Part shown: in pieces, positions 54,267 through 61,692 of the stretch
How the letters are laid out: the number at the start of each line of letters is the position of its first letter
Position numbering within the stretch: position 1 is the stretch's first letter
Origin: Pandoraea nosoerga
GTDB taxonomy: Bacteria; Pseudomonadota; Gammaproteobacteria; Burkholderiales; Burkholderiaceae
Assembly (NCBI RefSeq): GCF_902459585.1
Contig: NZ_CABPSC010000001.1
Coordinates: 434,001 to 498,000, forward strand
Reading direction: 5' to 3'
DNA: 64,000 nt
Program-made: the position numbers and the translations under genes
Notes under the pieces: model-generated
The model's input: the letters and a program-made list of their open reading frames with translations, nothing else
The model's database searches: none
What the model was told of the DNA's origin: nothing

Positions 54267-54478
54267 TGAGGACGTGACGTGCCGGGCGAGCGCCACGGTC
54301 GCTAACGCGGCACCCGTCCTTGCGTCTCCGGTGTCCGGACAACGCCTGGCACGCAACTTCATCGTAGATGTGCGCCCCGCGGCCCCCCAAGGGGACTTTC
54401 CCTGATACCGCGCGCACGCCTGTGCGGAACCGAAGCTTTCTTCGAGTGCCCGCCCCCCGGCCGGCGCGCGAATCCCCC

Positions 54479-54498
54479 TATAATCGAACGATCGTTCG
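54479..54498 (+). promoter_or_regulatory. Promoter -10 box with adjacent palindromic operator
   Basis: TATAAT at 54479-54484 is followed at once by CGAACGATCGTTCG (54485-54498), a perfect 14-bp palindrome. The palindrome would cover the transcription start, the usual place for a repressor such as a TetR-type protein. No good -35 box is seen. The nitronate monooxygenase gene begins 89 nt downstream. Confidence 0.65.
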
Positions 54499-54587
54499 CG
54501 AAACGGCGCGGCCTGCCGTGGTGCGTCGCAAGCCGAGATGCGCGCGCCGCGCGAGTCCCTCGTGAACGCCCAGACCAAGGAGACTTC

Positions 54588-55535
54588 ATGGCCCTTCCGA
54601 AGATTCTGCAAAACCTGGCGCTGCCCGTCGTGGCCTCGCCGATGTTCATCGTGAGCTACCCCGAGCTGGTACTCGCGCAGTGCAAGGCCGGCATCGTCGG
54701 CTCGTTCCCCGCGCTCAACGCGCGCGAGCCGCAGATCCTCGAAGACTGGCTCGCGCGCATCACCGAGGAGCTGGCGTCATACCAGGCCGCCAATCCCGAC
54801 GCGGTGGTCGGCCCGCTCGCCGTCAACCAGATCGTGCATCAGTCGAATCAACGTCTCGAACACGACGTGCGCGTGTGCGTGGAGCATCGCGTACCGATCT
54901 TCATTACCAGCCTGCGCGCGCCGCCCAAGGAAGTGCTCGACGCCGTGCACAGCTACGGCGGCATCGTTCTGCACGACGTGATCAACCTGCGGCACGCGAA
55001 CAAGGCGCTCGAAGCCGGCGTCGACGGCCTGATTCTGGTGGCGGCCGGCGCCGGCGGGCACGCGGGCACGCTCTCGCCGTTCGCGCTCGTGGGCGAAGTG
55101 CGCAAGATCTTCGACGGCCCGATCGTGCTCTCGGGCTCGATCGCCAACGGCGGCTCGATCCTTGCGGCGCAGGCCATGGGCGCCGATCTCGCGTACATCG
55201 GCACGCGGTTCATCGCGTCGAGCGAAGCCAACGCGAGCGAGAACTACAAGCAGGCCATCGTCGACGCAAGCGCCAACGACATCGTCTACACGAATCTCTT
55301 CACCGGCGTCTCGGGCAATTACATCCGGCAGAGCATCGTGAACGCGGGGCTCGATCCCGACAACCTGCCCACGGCAGACAAGACCGCCATGAACTTCTCG
55401 AAGGCGAAGGCCTGGAAGGACATCTGGGGCGCGGGGCAAGGCGTGGGGTTGATGGACGACGTGCGCCCCGCCGCGGAAATCATCGCCCGCCTGAAGCGCG
55501 AATACGACGACACGCGCAGACGGCTGGCCCTCTGA
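54588..55535 (+). CDS. Nitronate monooxygenase / 2-nitropropane dioxygenase family protein
   Basis: 315 aa FMN TIM barrel. LPVVASPMFIVSYPELVLAQ, GPLAVNQIVHQSNQRL, LVAAGAGGHAGTLSPFALV (with the conserved His) and VLSGSIANGGSILAAQAMGAD with GTRFIAS for FMN phosphate are family marks. It may detoxify propionate-3-nitronate or reduce enoyl substrates; members near lipid genes are often of unknown role. AAGGAGAC precedes the ATG. It is probably controlled by the palindromic operator just upstream. Confidence 0.88.
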   Translation: MALPKILQNLALPVVASPMFIVSYPELVLAQCKAGIVGSFPALNAREPQILEDWLARITEELASYQAANPDAVVGPLAVNQIVHQSNQRLEHDVRVCVEHRVPIFITSLRAPPKEVLDAVHSYGGIVLHDVINLRHANKALEAGVDGLILVAAGAGGHAGTLSPFALVGEVRKIFDGPIVLSGSIANGGSILAAQAMGADLAYIGTRFIASSEANASENYKQAIVDASANDIVYTNLFTGVSGNYIRQSIVNAGLDPDNLPTADKTAMNFSKAKAWKDIWGAGQGVGLMDDVRPAAEIIARLKREYDDTRRRLAL

Positions 55536-55644
55536 GGCCCGTGGCGCGCGCCCCGGGCGGCGCGGTCGCGCCGCCGTCGTCCGGGGCCATGCGCGGCCGA
55601 ATGCCATCGAAAGCCATCGAAAGCGGCCACGCACGCGGAGTCGC

Positions 55645-56493
55645 TCAGTACGTGTAGACGCCCCGCCCCGTCTTGCGCCCCAGATAGCCGGCGGCGACCA
55701 TCTCCTTGAGCAGCGGGCATGGGCGATACTTCGAATCGGCGAACTCTTCGTAATAGACGTTCATCACCGAGAGGCAGACGTCCAGCCCGATCATGTCGGC
55801 CAGCGCGAGCGGCCCGATCGGATGGTTGCAGCCGAGCTTCATGCCCTCGTCGATTTCTTCGGGCGTTGCGAGATTCTCGGCCAGCACGAAGAACGCCTCG
55901 TTGATCATCGGCACCAGAATTCGGTTGACGACGAAACCCGGCGCGTTCTTCACCGTGATCGGCGACTTGCCGAGCTGGCGCGCGAGCGCCTCGACGCGGG
56001 CATGCGTCTCGTCGCTCGTCTGCAGGCCGCGAATGATTTCCACGAGCGCCATGAGCGGCACCGGGTTGAAGAAATGCATGCCGATGAACCGCTCGGGCTT
56101 CGCGAGCACCGCCGCGAGCTTCGTGATCGAGATCGACGACGTGTTCGACGCCACGATCGCACCTTCCTTGGCCACGCCCTCGAGCTGCTTGAGAATCCGG
56201 ATCTTCAGGTCGGGATTCTCGGTGGCCGCTTCGATCACGATGTCGGCCTTGCCAAGCGCGGCGTAGTCGGTCGACGTGGCAATGCGCGCGAGCGCCGCTT
56301 CCTTGTCGGCCGCCGTGAGCTTGTCCTTCTTGATGAGACGGTCGAGGCTGCCGGCAATCGTGGCCACGCCTTTTTGCACGGCGGCGTCGCTGATGTCCAC
56401 CATCGTCACCGGCAGTCCGGCCACCGCACAGGCCTGTGCAATGCCGTTACCCATCGTGCCTGCGCCAATGATGCCTACGTGTTGAATCGTCAT
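55645..56493 (-). CDS. 3-hydroxybutyryl-CoA dehydrogenase
   Basis: 282 aa. GIIGAGTMGNGIAQACA is the NAD motif at residues 8-24; SNTSSISITKLA, FIGMHFFNPVPLMALVEII with the catalytic His, and KNAPGFVVNRIL with conserved Asn are all present. It oxidises or reduces 3-hydroxybutyryl-CoA in short-chain acyl metabolism. GGAGCAGAG precedes ATG 56493; 21 more residues upstream are not family-like. It is convergent with the nitronate monooxygenase gene (109 nt apart). Confidence 0.93.
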   Translation of the reverse strand: MTIQHVGIIGAGTMGNGIAQACAVAGLPVTMVDISDAAVQKGVATIAGSLDRLIKKDKLTAADKEAALARIATSTDYAALGKADIVIEAATENPDLKIRILKQLEGVAKEGAIVASNTSSISITKLAAVLAKPERFIGMHFFNPVPLMALVEIIRGLQTSDETHARVEALARQLGKSPITVKNAPGFVVNRILVPMINEAFFVLAENLATPEEIDEGMKLGCNHPIGPLALADMIGLDVCLSVMNVYYEEFADSKYRPCPLLKEMVAAGYLGRKTGRGVYTY

Positions 56494-56664
56494 GTCGTCT
56501 CTGCTCCGTTTGTACTGAAGTGGCGGGAATACCGTCTTGCGCGGTGCACAAATCATAGCGCGGACACGTCTGAACGGTGACGCGCAAGACCGCTGTGCGA
56601 AACGCCTTCGAACGCGAAGCCCGCAACGGGATGCGACAGGACGCGACAGGAGGCGACGGGAGGC

Positions 56665-56704
56665 AAAAAAAGGGGGACAGACGCGCCGAGCGGCGTCTGC
56701 CCCC
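56665..56704 (-). terminator. Rho-independent terminator of the second porin gene
   Basis: Read on the minus strand, GGGGGCAGACG and CGTCTGTCCCCC-type arms form a strong stem, then seven T residues follow (56671-56665). It lies 48 nt after the porin stop. Confidence 0.85.
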
Positions 56705-56752
56705 GTCTCGTTTGCCGCTGGCGCACGCCCGGCTGGCGCGCGCCGCGCAGCG

Positions 56753-57793
56753 TCAGAACTTCATGCGAATGCCGCCACCGAACGTGTCGCCGCCAGAGAG
56801 CGTGCTCACCTTGTCGTTCATGTAAGCGGCGTAGATGTCGGTGCGCTTCGACAGGTTGTAGTCGTAGCCGAGCGCCCACGTCTTGCGGTTCACGTTGCTC
56901 GCGCCCGAGCTCTTCGTGTACGCATACGAGGCGAGCACCTTGCCGTTGCCGAGCGGCACGGACACGCCGAGCTGGCCGCCGTTCTCCGATACGCCGCCGC
57001 CGGTAATGTTGTTGCGGATGTACTGGTACTGACCGAAGAGCTTCACGACCTGCAGGTCATACGTGGCGCCCAACTGCACGGCTTGCTGGCTGCGAAAGCC
57101 CGCCATGCCGGCCATGTCGTCCGGCTGCGAGTCGAACTTGACCTGCTGATACGCGACGGTCGCGGCAAACGGACCGTTGAAGTACAGCGCGGACGCACTC
57201 CACTTGTTCTGGCCGGCTTCGCCCGCCTTGTTGCCGAACGCATACGAGACGCTGCCCGACAGGCCCTTGAAGTTCGGCGTGGTGTACATCACGGCGTTGC
57301 TCCAGCCGGAGTCGCCGACGATGCCCTGGCCCGCCTGGCCGATGAACGTGTGAAACACCATCGGGCTGAAGGTGTACGAATCCACGAACGGGTTGAACAG
57401 GATCGTCGAGACGAAGTACGACGTGGTCAGACGGCCCAGCGTGACGGTGCCGGCCGTGTCCGACTGCAGGCCGACGTAGGCATTGCGCGAGAACATCGAG
57501 TCGCCCTGGAAGCGGCCGTACTGACCGTTCTGCGGACGGAAGAAGTCTTCGAGCACGAACACGGCCTTCAGGCCGCCGCCGAGATCTTCGTTGCCCTTCA
57601 TGCCCCAGTACGACGTCGACATCCCGCCGCCGCCCTGCGTCCAGGCGCGATCGCTGCCGGGGTTCTTGACCGCACCGACCCAGGCGTCGACCTGACCGTA
57701 CAGCGTGACGTTCGATTGCGCGAGTGCCGGTGCGCTCATGCACGCGCCCAGCACGAGGGCCCCGCCGATGCCCTTGGCCATACTCCGCTTCAT
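56753..57793 (-). CDS. Outer-membrane porin, Gram-negative porin family
   Basis: 346 aa. Signal peptide (GIGGALVLGACMSAPALA) and then QSNVTLYGQVDAWVGAV; further marks are WGMKGNEDLGGGLKAVFVLE, FSRNAYVGLQSD with TVTLGRLTT and a C-terminal Phe (GGGIRMKF). AAGGAGAAG precedes the ATG at 57793. It has the same family and start pattern as the porin at 41505 but differs in length and loops, so the two are probably separate paralogues with different solutes. Confidence 0.93.
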   Translation of the reverse strand: MKRSMAKGIGGALVLGACMSAPALAQSNVTLYGQVDAWVGAVKNPGSDRAWTQGGGGMSTSYWGMKGNEDLGGGLKAVFVLEDFFRPQNGQYGRFQGDSMFSRNAYVGLQSDTAGTVTLGRLTTSYFVSTILFNPFVDSYTFSPMVFHTFIGQAGQGIVGDSGWSNAVMYTTPNFKGLSGSVSYAFGNKAGEAGQNKWSASALYFNGPFAATVAYQQVKFDSQPDDMAGMAGFRSQQAVQLGATYDLQVVKLFGQYQYIRNNITGGGVSENGGQLGVSVPLGNGKVLASYAYTKSSGASNVNRKTWALGYDYNLSKRTDIYAAYMNDKVSTLSGGDTFGGGIRMKF

Positions 57794-58342
57794 TGACTTC
57801 TCCTTGGTTTATGTCTTTTGTGTGCCTGCTCCCGCGTTGCGCGGGGACCCGCCGGCGCCCTGTTCGAGAAGCGCCTCCCTGTTGAACGGCCGTGATTCTC
57901 GCACAGCCCCGCCGTGCTCAGAAAGGCTGTCGCACCGCGCAAAAATGCGCCACACGAGATGGCCGGGAAATGGTGGGGAGACAAAAATCGGCCGACCATC
58001 CGCGCCACAATTAATCCCGGTATAACGAGATCGATATATGGGTTACATCAGACGGTTAGCAACTACTCACATTCGCCACGATTGGCGCGGATCCGGCGGA
58101 GAGAACAGACCATCGGGACGCAGCAGACGTGGTGCGCTGCCGGCTCGAGCGAGGGCGCGCGATGTTGCGCATGTGCAACATTCGGTGCCGCGCGGCATGG
58201 AGAGGCACGGGGAGGGGAAAGCAGGCGGGCGGAGAGAGGCAAGGTGCGGCCGGCCGTCGGGAATCGACTGGGGAGTCGACTGAGGGAATCGACTCAGGGA
58301 ATCGACTCAGGGAAACGATTAAGGGAGCCCGTGAAGGGGGCT
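57794..58342. other. Intergenic region upstream of the second porin gene
   Basis: No gene is supported. The porin promoter must lie at its left end. A 13-bp tandem repeat occupies 58259-58325. A stretch near 58012-58035 (ATTAATCCCGGTATAACG) is AT-richer but not clearly a promoter. Confidence 0.4.
58259..58325. repeat. 13-bp tandem repeat after the small secreted-protein gene
   Basis: About five units of the type GGGAATCGACTCA follow each other (58259-58325), two of them identical. Because the unit holds GTCGAC-like sequence, it can also fold into alternative stems. It ends 17 nt from the stop codon of the gene at 58343. Confidence 0.8.
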
Positions 58343-58609
58343 TCAGCGGCCGCGACGGCCGCCGCCTTCGCCGCGCGGACTCCGCGGCATACCTTGCGGC
58401 GTGTACTGGCGCTCGCGCGGTTCTGCCGGCGCGGCCCAGTTCGGGTAAGCGGCCTGAGCGCGCCCGCGGTCGGCATTGAACCGGCTGATGTCTTCGCGCA
58501 GCGAAGCCTTGTTCACGTCGAGCATGTCGCGTCCGCGCCCGCCATCGGCCCAGGCAGGGTAGGCGCACACCAGCAGCAACAGGAGGGAACAGCGAATTCG
58601 GGCACTCAT
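58343..58609 (-). CDS. Small secreted hypothetical protein
   Basis: 88 aa. A short signal peptide (MSARIRCSLLLLLVCAYPAWA) is followed by DGGRGRDMLDVNKASLREDI, a polar linker and an Arg/Gly-rich end (PRGEGGGRRGR). No family is recognised. No ribosome site precedes the ATG at 58609. The signal peptide and codon use support a real gene, probably a small periplasmic protein. Confidence 0.55.
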   Translation of the reverse strand: MSARIRCSLLLLLVCAYPAWADGGRGRDMLDVNKASLREDISRFNADRGRAQAAYPNWAAPAEPRERQYTPQGMPRSPRGEGGGRRGR

Positions 58610-58927
58610 TTGGGTTCAGCCGTGGATCGGCACGTCGGGCCGACATCGTCCGGTCCTGGGGTGGGACCGGTTGGCACGGGGCGGGACATGGCGCCGCGGA
58701 TCGCAGGCATGCCATACGCCTCAGGAATGACTGTACCGGGTCGGCCGAACGAGCGTCGACCGAAAAAGTGTTAATGCGTCAAGTGGACTGCAACCGTTTG
58801 TAACCGGTGCGCCCCCTGAAACGACGCCGGCCCCGAGCGGCGACGGCGCGGGCGCCGGGGCGCGGCGAGCGCGGTGGCAGGAAACCGCCCCGCTTCGCCC
58901 GTCGCCGGGCGGGCGTCGCGATGCGGC
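58610..58927. other. Intergenic region, nothing recognised
   Basis: About 318 nt between two minus-strand small secreted-protein genes. No gene, hairpin terminator or repeat stands out; it should hold the promoter of the 58343 gene. Confidence 0.4.
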
Positions 58928-59452
58928 TTACTTCTCGACCTGCTTCTCGACCGACAGCGAGATCTCGCGAATCCGCTCGCCGCGCGGCGTCACGAGGTCC
59001 TGTGCCGTGACCGTGAAGTTCACGGGACGCGCGTACTTGCGACTCGCGCTCTGCCATTCGGCGGGCAGGCCTGCCGCGTTCGTGGTGGTGGTGCGCATGG
59101 TCGTCACACCGCGCGTGCAGCGCGAGACCTGCGTGGCGAACGACTGCGCCTGGTTGCGCAGGTCCATCGGCGTGATCTTCTGGTAATCCCAGACGCATTC
59201 GTAAGTCGGCGCGAGGCCCGTCGCGCGAAAGACCTTACAGTCGCCGCCCGGCACCGAATAGGTGGCCTGATAACTCTCGCCGCGCTCGTTTTTCGCGGCC
59301 AGCGGGCCGGTGATGTCCTCGAAACCGCCCTGCGCGCTCTTGGCCAGCAGCAGGATACCTTCGCACTGATCGGCGGCAAGGGCGCTCTGCGCGGCACACA
59401 GGCAAGTCAGCAGGGCCCAACGTCGTAGAGAATTTGTTGCCATCGTTAGCAT
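58928..59452 (-). CDS. Periplasmic hypothetical protein
   Basis: 174 aa from ATG 59452, or 171 from ATG 59443. Signal peptide (LRRWALLTCLCAAQSALA) then DQCEGILLLAKSAQGGFEDI, a middle with YSVPGGDCKVFRATG and TYECVWDYQK, and a C-terminal VNFTVTAQDLVTPRGER. Four cysteines in the mature part could form two disulfides. No family is claimed. No ribosome site is clear. Confidence 0.65.
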   Translation of the reverse strand: MLTMATNSLRRWALLTCLCAAQSALAADQCEGILLLAKSAQGGFEDITGPLAAKNERGESYQATYSVPGGDCKVFRATGLAPTYECVWDYQKITPMDLRNQAQSFATQVSRCTRGVTTMRTTTTNAAGLPAEWQSASRKYARPVNFTVTAQDLVTPRGERIREISLSVEKQVEK

Positions 59453-59679
59453 GTTTTTCAGGGTACGGCGATGTAGGGTGCGATGTATGGCGCGATGTGC
59501 TGCCGGGATGCGCGACGCGCGATGCCGCCACGAATGTTGCCATTAAATCGCAAAGTCGGCGCGGACGAAACCACGGTCACAGGGGGATTCTCGCGCCAAT
59601 TCGAGTGTGCGCCCGCGTGTAAGTTCGCGCGCGACGGCCTCTCATCCAAAAAGCCGATTCACGCGCGCGTCGGGCGACC
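59453..59679. other. Intergenic region with a 12-bp tandem repeat
   Basis: No gene is supported. At 59469-59504 three 12-bp units share CGATGT at the start (CGATGTAGGGTG, CGATGTATGGCG, CGATGTGCTGCC). The region separates the minus-strand secreted-protein gene from the candidate RNA gene. Confidence 0.6.
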
Positions 59680-59685
59680 TATACT
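59658..59685 (+). promoter_or_regulatory. Promoter of the candidate structured RNA
   Basis: TTCACG at 59658-59663 and TATACT at 59680-59685 are 16 bp apart, a fair sigma-70 promoter in an otherwise GC-rich area. RNA would begin near 59691-59692, at the left edge of the first hairpin. That hairpin, TGCAGT/ACTGCA, could instead be an operator over the start site. Confidence 0.55.
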
Positions 59686-59690
59686 CGTAC

Positions 59691-59860
59691 TGCAGTCGAA
59701 CTGCATGGGCACGGCCGGGAACCGATGGCGGTTCAACGCATGACGGTAATGCCCCCTGGCGCCAAGTCTTCTTGGCCCTTACCATGCCGCGCCGGTACAC
59801 GCGGCTGGCGATGCCCCGACGGGGCCTCAACCGGCGGCTTGGTCCGCCGGTTTCCGTTTG
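59691..59860 (+). ncRNA. Candidate structured RNA of unknown family (six hairpins)
   Basis: Six stems follow each other with little spacing: H1 TGCAGT/ACTGCA (59691-59705); H2 GAACC/GGTTC (59719-59734); H3 an outer GGTAA/TTACC enclosing CCAAG-TCTT-CTTGG (59745-59783); H4 GCCGCG/CGCGGC (59786-59805); H5 GCCCC/GGGGC (59813-59825); H6 AACCGGCGG/CCGCCGGTT (59829-59852), followed by TCCGTTTG, a terminator-like end. Stems are perfect, and a promoter sits just upstream. It could be a small regulatory RNA or a leader acting on the genes at 59998 and 60073. It does not show the conserved cores of tmRNA, 6S RNA, RNase P RNA, SRP RNA or common riboswitches. Confidence 0.6.
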
Positions 59861-59997
59861 CAGGGCCACACGCCGCCGCCTCATGACGACGGACTAAGCG
59901 AAAGTGCGGATTCCATCCGTGCTCGCCGTCTGCAACTATCGAATCACAAGATCAATACTTACCGGGCACTCACCTTCGGAAGTTTGCGGAGGTTTTT

Positions 59998-60069
59998 GTG
60001 GACACCTGTACCTCATCGCCGGCGTGCCGCCCACAGTGCGCCTTCGCCCGTGCCGGGCGTGCGGGGTGA
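59998..60069 (+). CDS. Mini-gene (23 codons) with three cysteines, coupled to the next gene
   Basis: GTG at 59998 has one of the best ribosome sites in the window (GCGGAGG, 5 nt before it). It encodes MDTCTSSPACRPQC plus nine residues and stops at TGA (60067-60069). The next gene starts with ATG at 60073, in the same frame, one codon (CGC) after the stop, and its ribosome site (GGGGTGA) overlaps this stop codon. So this is a leader peptide with translational coupling, or the first exon-like part of one longer protein read through UGA, or a gene broken by a stop codon. The cysteine spacing (C-x5-C-x3-C) would allow metal or redox sensing, an inference. Confidence 0.55.
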   Translation: MDTCTSSPACRPQCAFARAGRAG

Positions 60070-60072
60070 CGC

Positions 60073-60561
60073 ATGGGACACCCTACCCAGGCTTGCGAAC
60101 TGCGGCCCGATGAGGCCGGCATCGAGCGCCCGGACGTCGTCGTCGCCGCCGATGATTCGTCCGCTGCCGGGCTGCGCGGCGGCGCGCCTCCGATCGATCA
60201 CCTGCGCGGGCACGGCGGTACGTTGGCGCACGTGCTCGGCGCGCTCGGGGCCTTTCGGTCGCGCCACGGACACTGGCCTCGTCACCTGTTTCTTTACCCC
60301 GAGACGCTCGCGGCGCTGGTGCAGGACCTCACGCCGCTGGGCTTCTATCTGCTCCAGCAACGGCTCGACGTCGTGGCCGATCTCGAGCGCGACCTGTTCT
60401 GCGTGGACGACCGCGGCAACGTGTCGATCTACCGCGTGCAGGCGCCGTCGGGACCGGCAGGCACCGAAGCCGCCGCGGCGTGGCTGGGCCTTTCCCGCCC
60501 GACGGCATCATCGCGCGGCGCCCGGCCGCCGCACGCGGGCCTTGCGCAGCCGCCTCGCTGA
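60073..60561 (+). CDS. Hypothetical protein, family not recognised
   Basis: 162 aa, soluble. The middle, about residues 48-122 (LAHVLGALGAFRSRHGHWPR, LFLYPETLAALVQDLTPLGF), looks like a compact alpha/beta domain; both ends are low-complexity. Two Cys (8 and about 110). It has no membrane helix or signal peptide. Translation is probably coupled to the mini-gene just upstream. It lies before a membrane-protein gene (60717) and a metal-related operon. A function cannot be stated. Confidence 0.65.
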   Translation: MGHPTQACELRPDEAGIERPDVVVAADDSSAAGLRGGAPPIDHLRGHGGTLAHVLGALGAFRSRHGHWPRHLFLYPETLAALVQDLTPLGFYLLQQRLDVVADLERDLFCVDDRGNVSIYRVQAPSGPAGTEAAAAWLGLSRPTASSRGARPPHAGLAQPPR

Positions 60562-60623
60562 CGGCGGCACTCGCGCGGCTCGAGTGCCCCGGCGGAGCCA
60601 TGCCACCTCCGCCCCATGGCCGG

Positions 60624-60716
60624 CGAGATGGGCAAATGGACGGGCGAATGGACGGGCGAATGGACGGGCGTATGGATGGCTGAAGAGACAGGCGAAGAGA
60701 TGGCCGGAGAGATGTC
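60624..60716 (+). repeat. Degenerate 12-bp tandem repeat ending at a start codon
   Basis: Units begin at 60624, 60636, 60648, 60660, 60672, 60684 and 60696, with a partial one at 60708, all in exact 12-bp phase, for example ATGGACGGGCGA (twice), ATGGATGGCTGA and AGAGATGGCCGG. The partial last unit AGAGATGTC is followed directly by ATG 60717, and its ribosome site GGAGAG is itself part of the repeat. Confidence 0.9.
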
Positions 60717-61118
60717 ATGACCCGACTCGCAATCGTTCTGGATGGTCTGATGCTGCTTTACCTGGCTGCCGCCACGGTCGTCGGCGTGCAATCGAGCGCG
60801 TCCAGCGGCGAGCGCCTGGCCAGCGTGCTCGGCATCGTGCTCGCGTTATGCGTGCTCGCCTTGATCGCTGCGCCGTTCTATGTCTCCCTCGTCGTGCTGG
60901 TTGCGCAATCGGAGCGCCATCTGCGTCTCGCGGCGTGGCTGCACCGGCTTCTGCTCGCGATCATGCTCGCGTTGACGCTCGTCTCGCTGCTCGCACGCGA
61001 TACGCTTGAAGTCTCGGCGCCGCTGTTCGTGCTGGTGGCCGCCGTGTGCATCGTCAATCTCGTCGCGCTCTCGCGGCGACGCACCCACTTCGAGGCATTC
61101 CACCTGTTCGAGCAGTGA
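60717..61118 (+). CDS. Small polytopic membrane protein, unknown
   Basis: 133 aa with four predicted membrane helices (about 7-25, 36-60, 72-91, 98-118); the loops are short and slightly basic, ending THFEAFHLFEQ. No family is recognised. The ribosome site CCGGAGAG lies in the tandem repeat that runs to the start codon. Direction and spacing would allow co-transcription with the 60073 gene, 155 nt upstream. Confidence 0.65.
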   Translation: MTRLAIVLDGLMLLYLAAATVVGVQSSASSGERLASVLGIVLALCVLALIAAPFYVSLVVLVAQSERHLRLAAWLHRLLLAIMLALTLVSLLARDTLEVSAPLFVLVAAVCIVNLVALSRRRTHFEAFHLFEQ

Positions 61119-61178
61119 GCCCGCGTAGCACCGTGTTGCCGGCGCGCCGCGCTGACGCGGATACAGGAACAGGCCAAT

Positions 61179-61208
61179 TTGCGAGCGGCGCACGGGCGGT
61201 GCTAGACT
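61179..61208 (+). promoter_or_regulatory. Promoter giving a possibly leaderless transcript
   Basis: TTGCGA at 61179-61184 and TAGACT at 61203-61208 are 18 bp apart. Transcription would begin about 7 nt after the -10 box, at 61215-61216, which is the ATG of the next gene. No ribosome site precedes that ATG. Confidence 0.55.
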
Positions 61209-61215
61209 GCGCGGC

Positions 61216-61692
61216 ATGAATCGTTGGCGCAAACTCCTCGTGCTGTGGCTGTTGTGCGTGACCATGCCGTTGCAGGCAATGGCCGCGCTGCGCACGCATT
61301 GCGCGCCAGGTGCGCCGGGTGCGCCAGGTGCCCCGACTGCCGAAACCCGGACGAGCCACGCCGCGCTCACGGGCATGCCTCACGCAATGGTGAGCGACGG
61401 CAACGCGGCCACGCCGCCGTCTTCTCATCACGACGACGCGCTTTCTGCGACAACGTCCGCCTCTGCCGGCGACCACGGCGCGACACCCGGCATGCTGGCC
61501 GCGCACGATGCGGCGGGCCACACGAGTTGTTCCGCGTGTGCTGCATGCGTGGCATGCACGGCACTTCCGCCCAGCATGGCCATTCGTCTTCCCGACACCG
61601 GCCCCTCGGCTGCCATTCCCTTCCTGCGCACAACGGCCGCCAGCGCCATCGTCGCCGTTCCAGAACGTCCTCCCAAATCGCTCGCCGCGTGA
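61216..61692 (+). CDS. DUF2946/CruR- or CzcI-like secreted metal-related peptide
   Basis: 158 aa. Signal peptide (LLVLWLLCVTMPLQAMAA), then GAPGAPGAP from a 9-bp DNA repeat, a His/Met-rich middle (HHDDALS, GMLAAHDAAGH) and a cluster Cys105, Cys108, Cys111, Cys114 (CSACAACVAC, C-x2-C three times), and a C-terminal hydrophobic stretch. Short proteins of this layout precede copper or cobalt-zinc-cadmium transport genes; in Bordetella a DUF2946 member (CruR) senses copper while being translated. Here it leads to the His-rich and TolC-type genes. Its mRNA may be leaderless. Metal type is unproved. Confidence 0.7.
   Translation: MNRWRKLLVLWLLCVTMPLQAMAALRTHCAPGAPGAPGAPTAETRTSHAALTGMPHAMVSDGNAATPPSSHHDDALSATTSASAGDHGATPGMLAAHDAAGHTSCSACAACVACTALPPSMAIRLPDTGPSAAIPFLRTTAASAIVAVPERPPKSLAA

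Noticed and set aside
58779-59198. Open frame overlapping the periplasmic hypothetical gene
   Set aside because: Arg/His-rich shadow in another frame of a gene that has a signal peptide.
59691-59860. Hairpin run considered as tmRNA, 6S RNA, RNase P RNA, SRP RNA or a known riboswitch
   Set aside because: No CCA end or T-loop, no long rod with a central bubble, no conserved P4 or SRP core, no cobalamin, FMN, SAM or c-di-GMP core bases.
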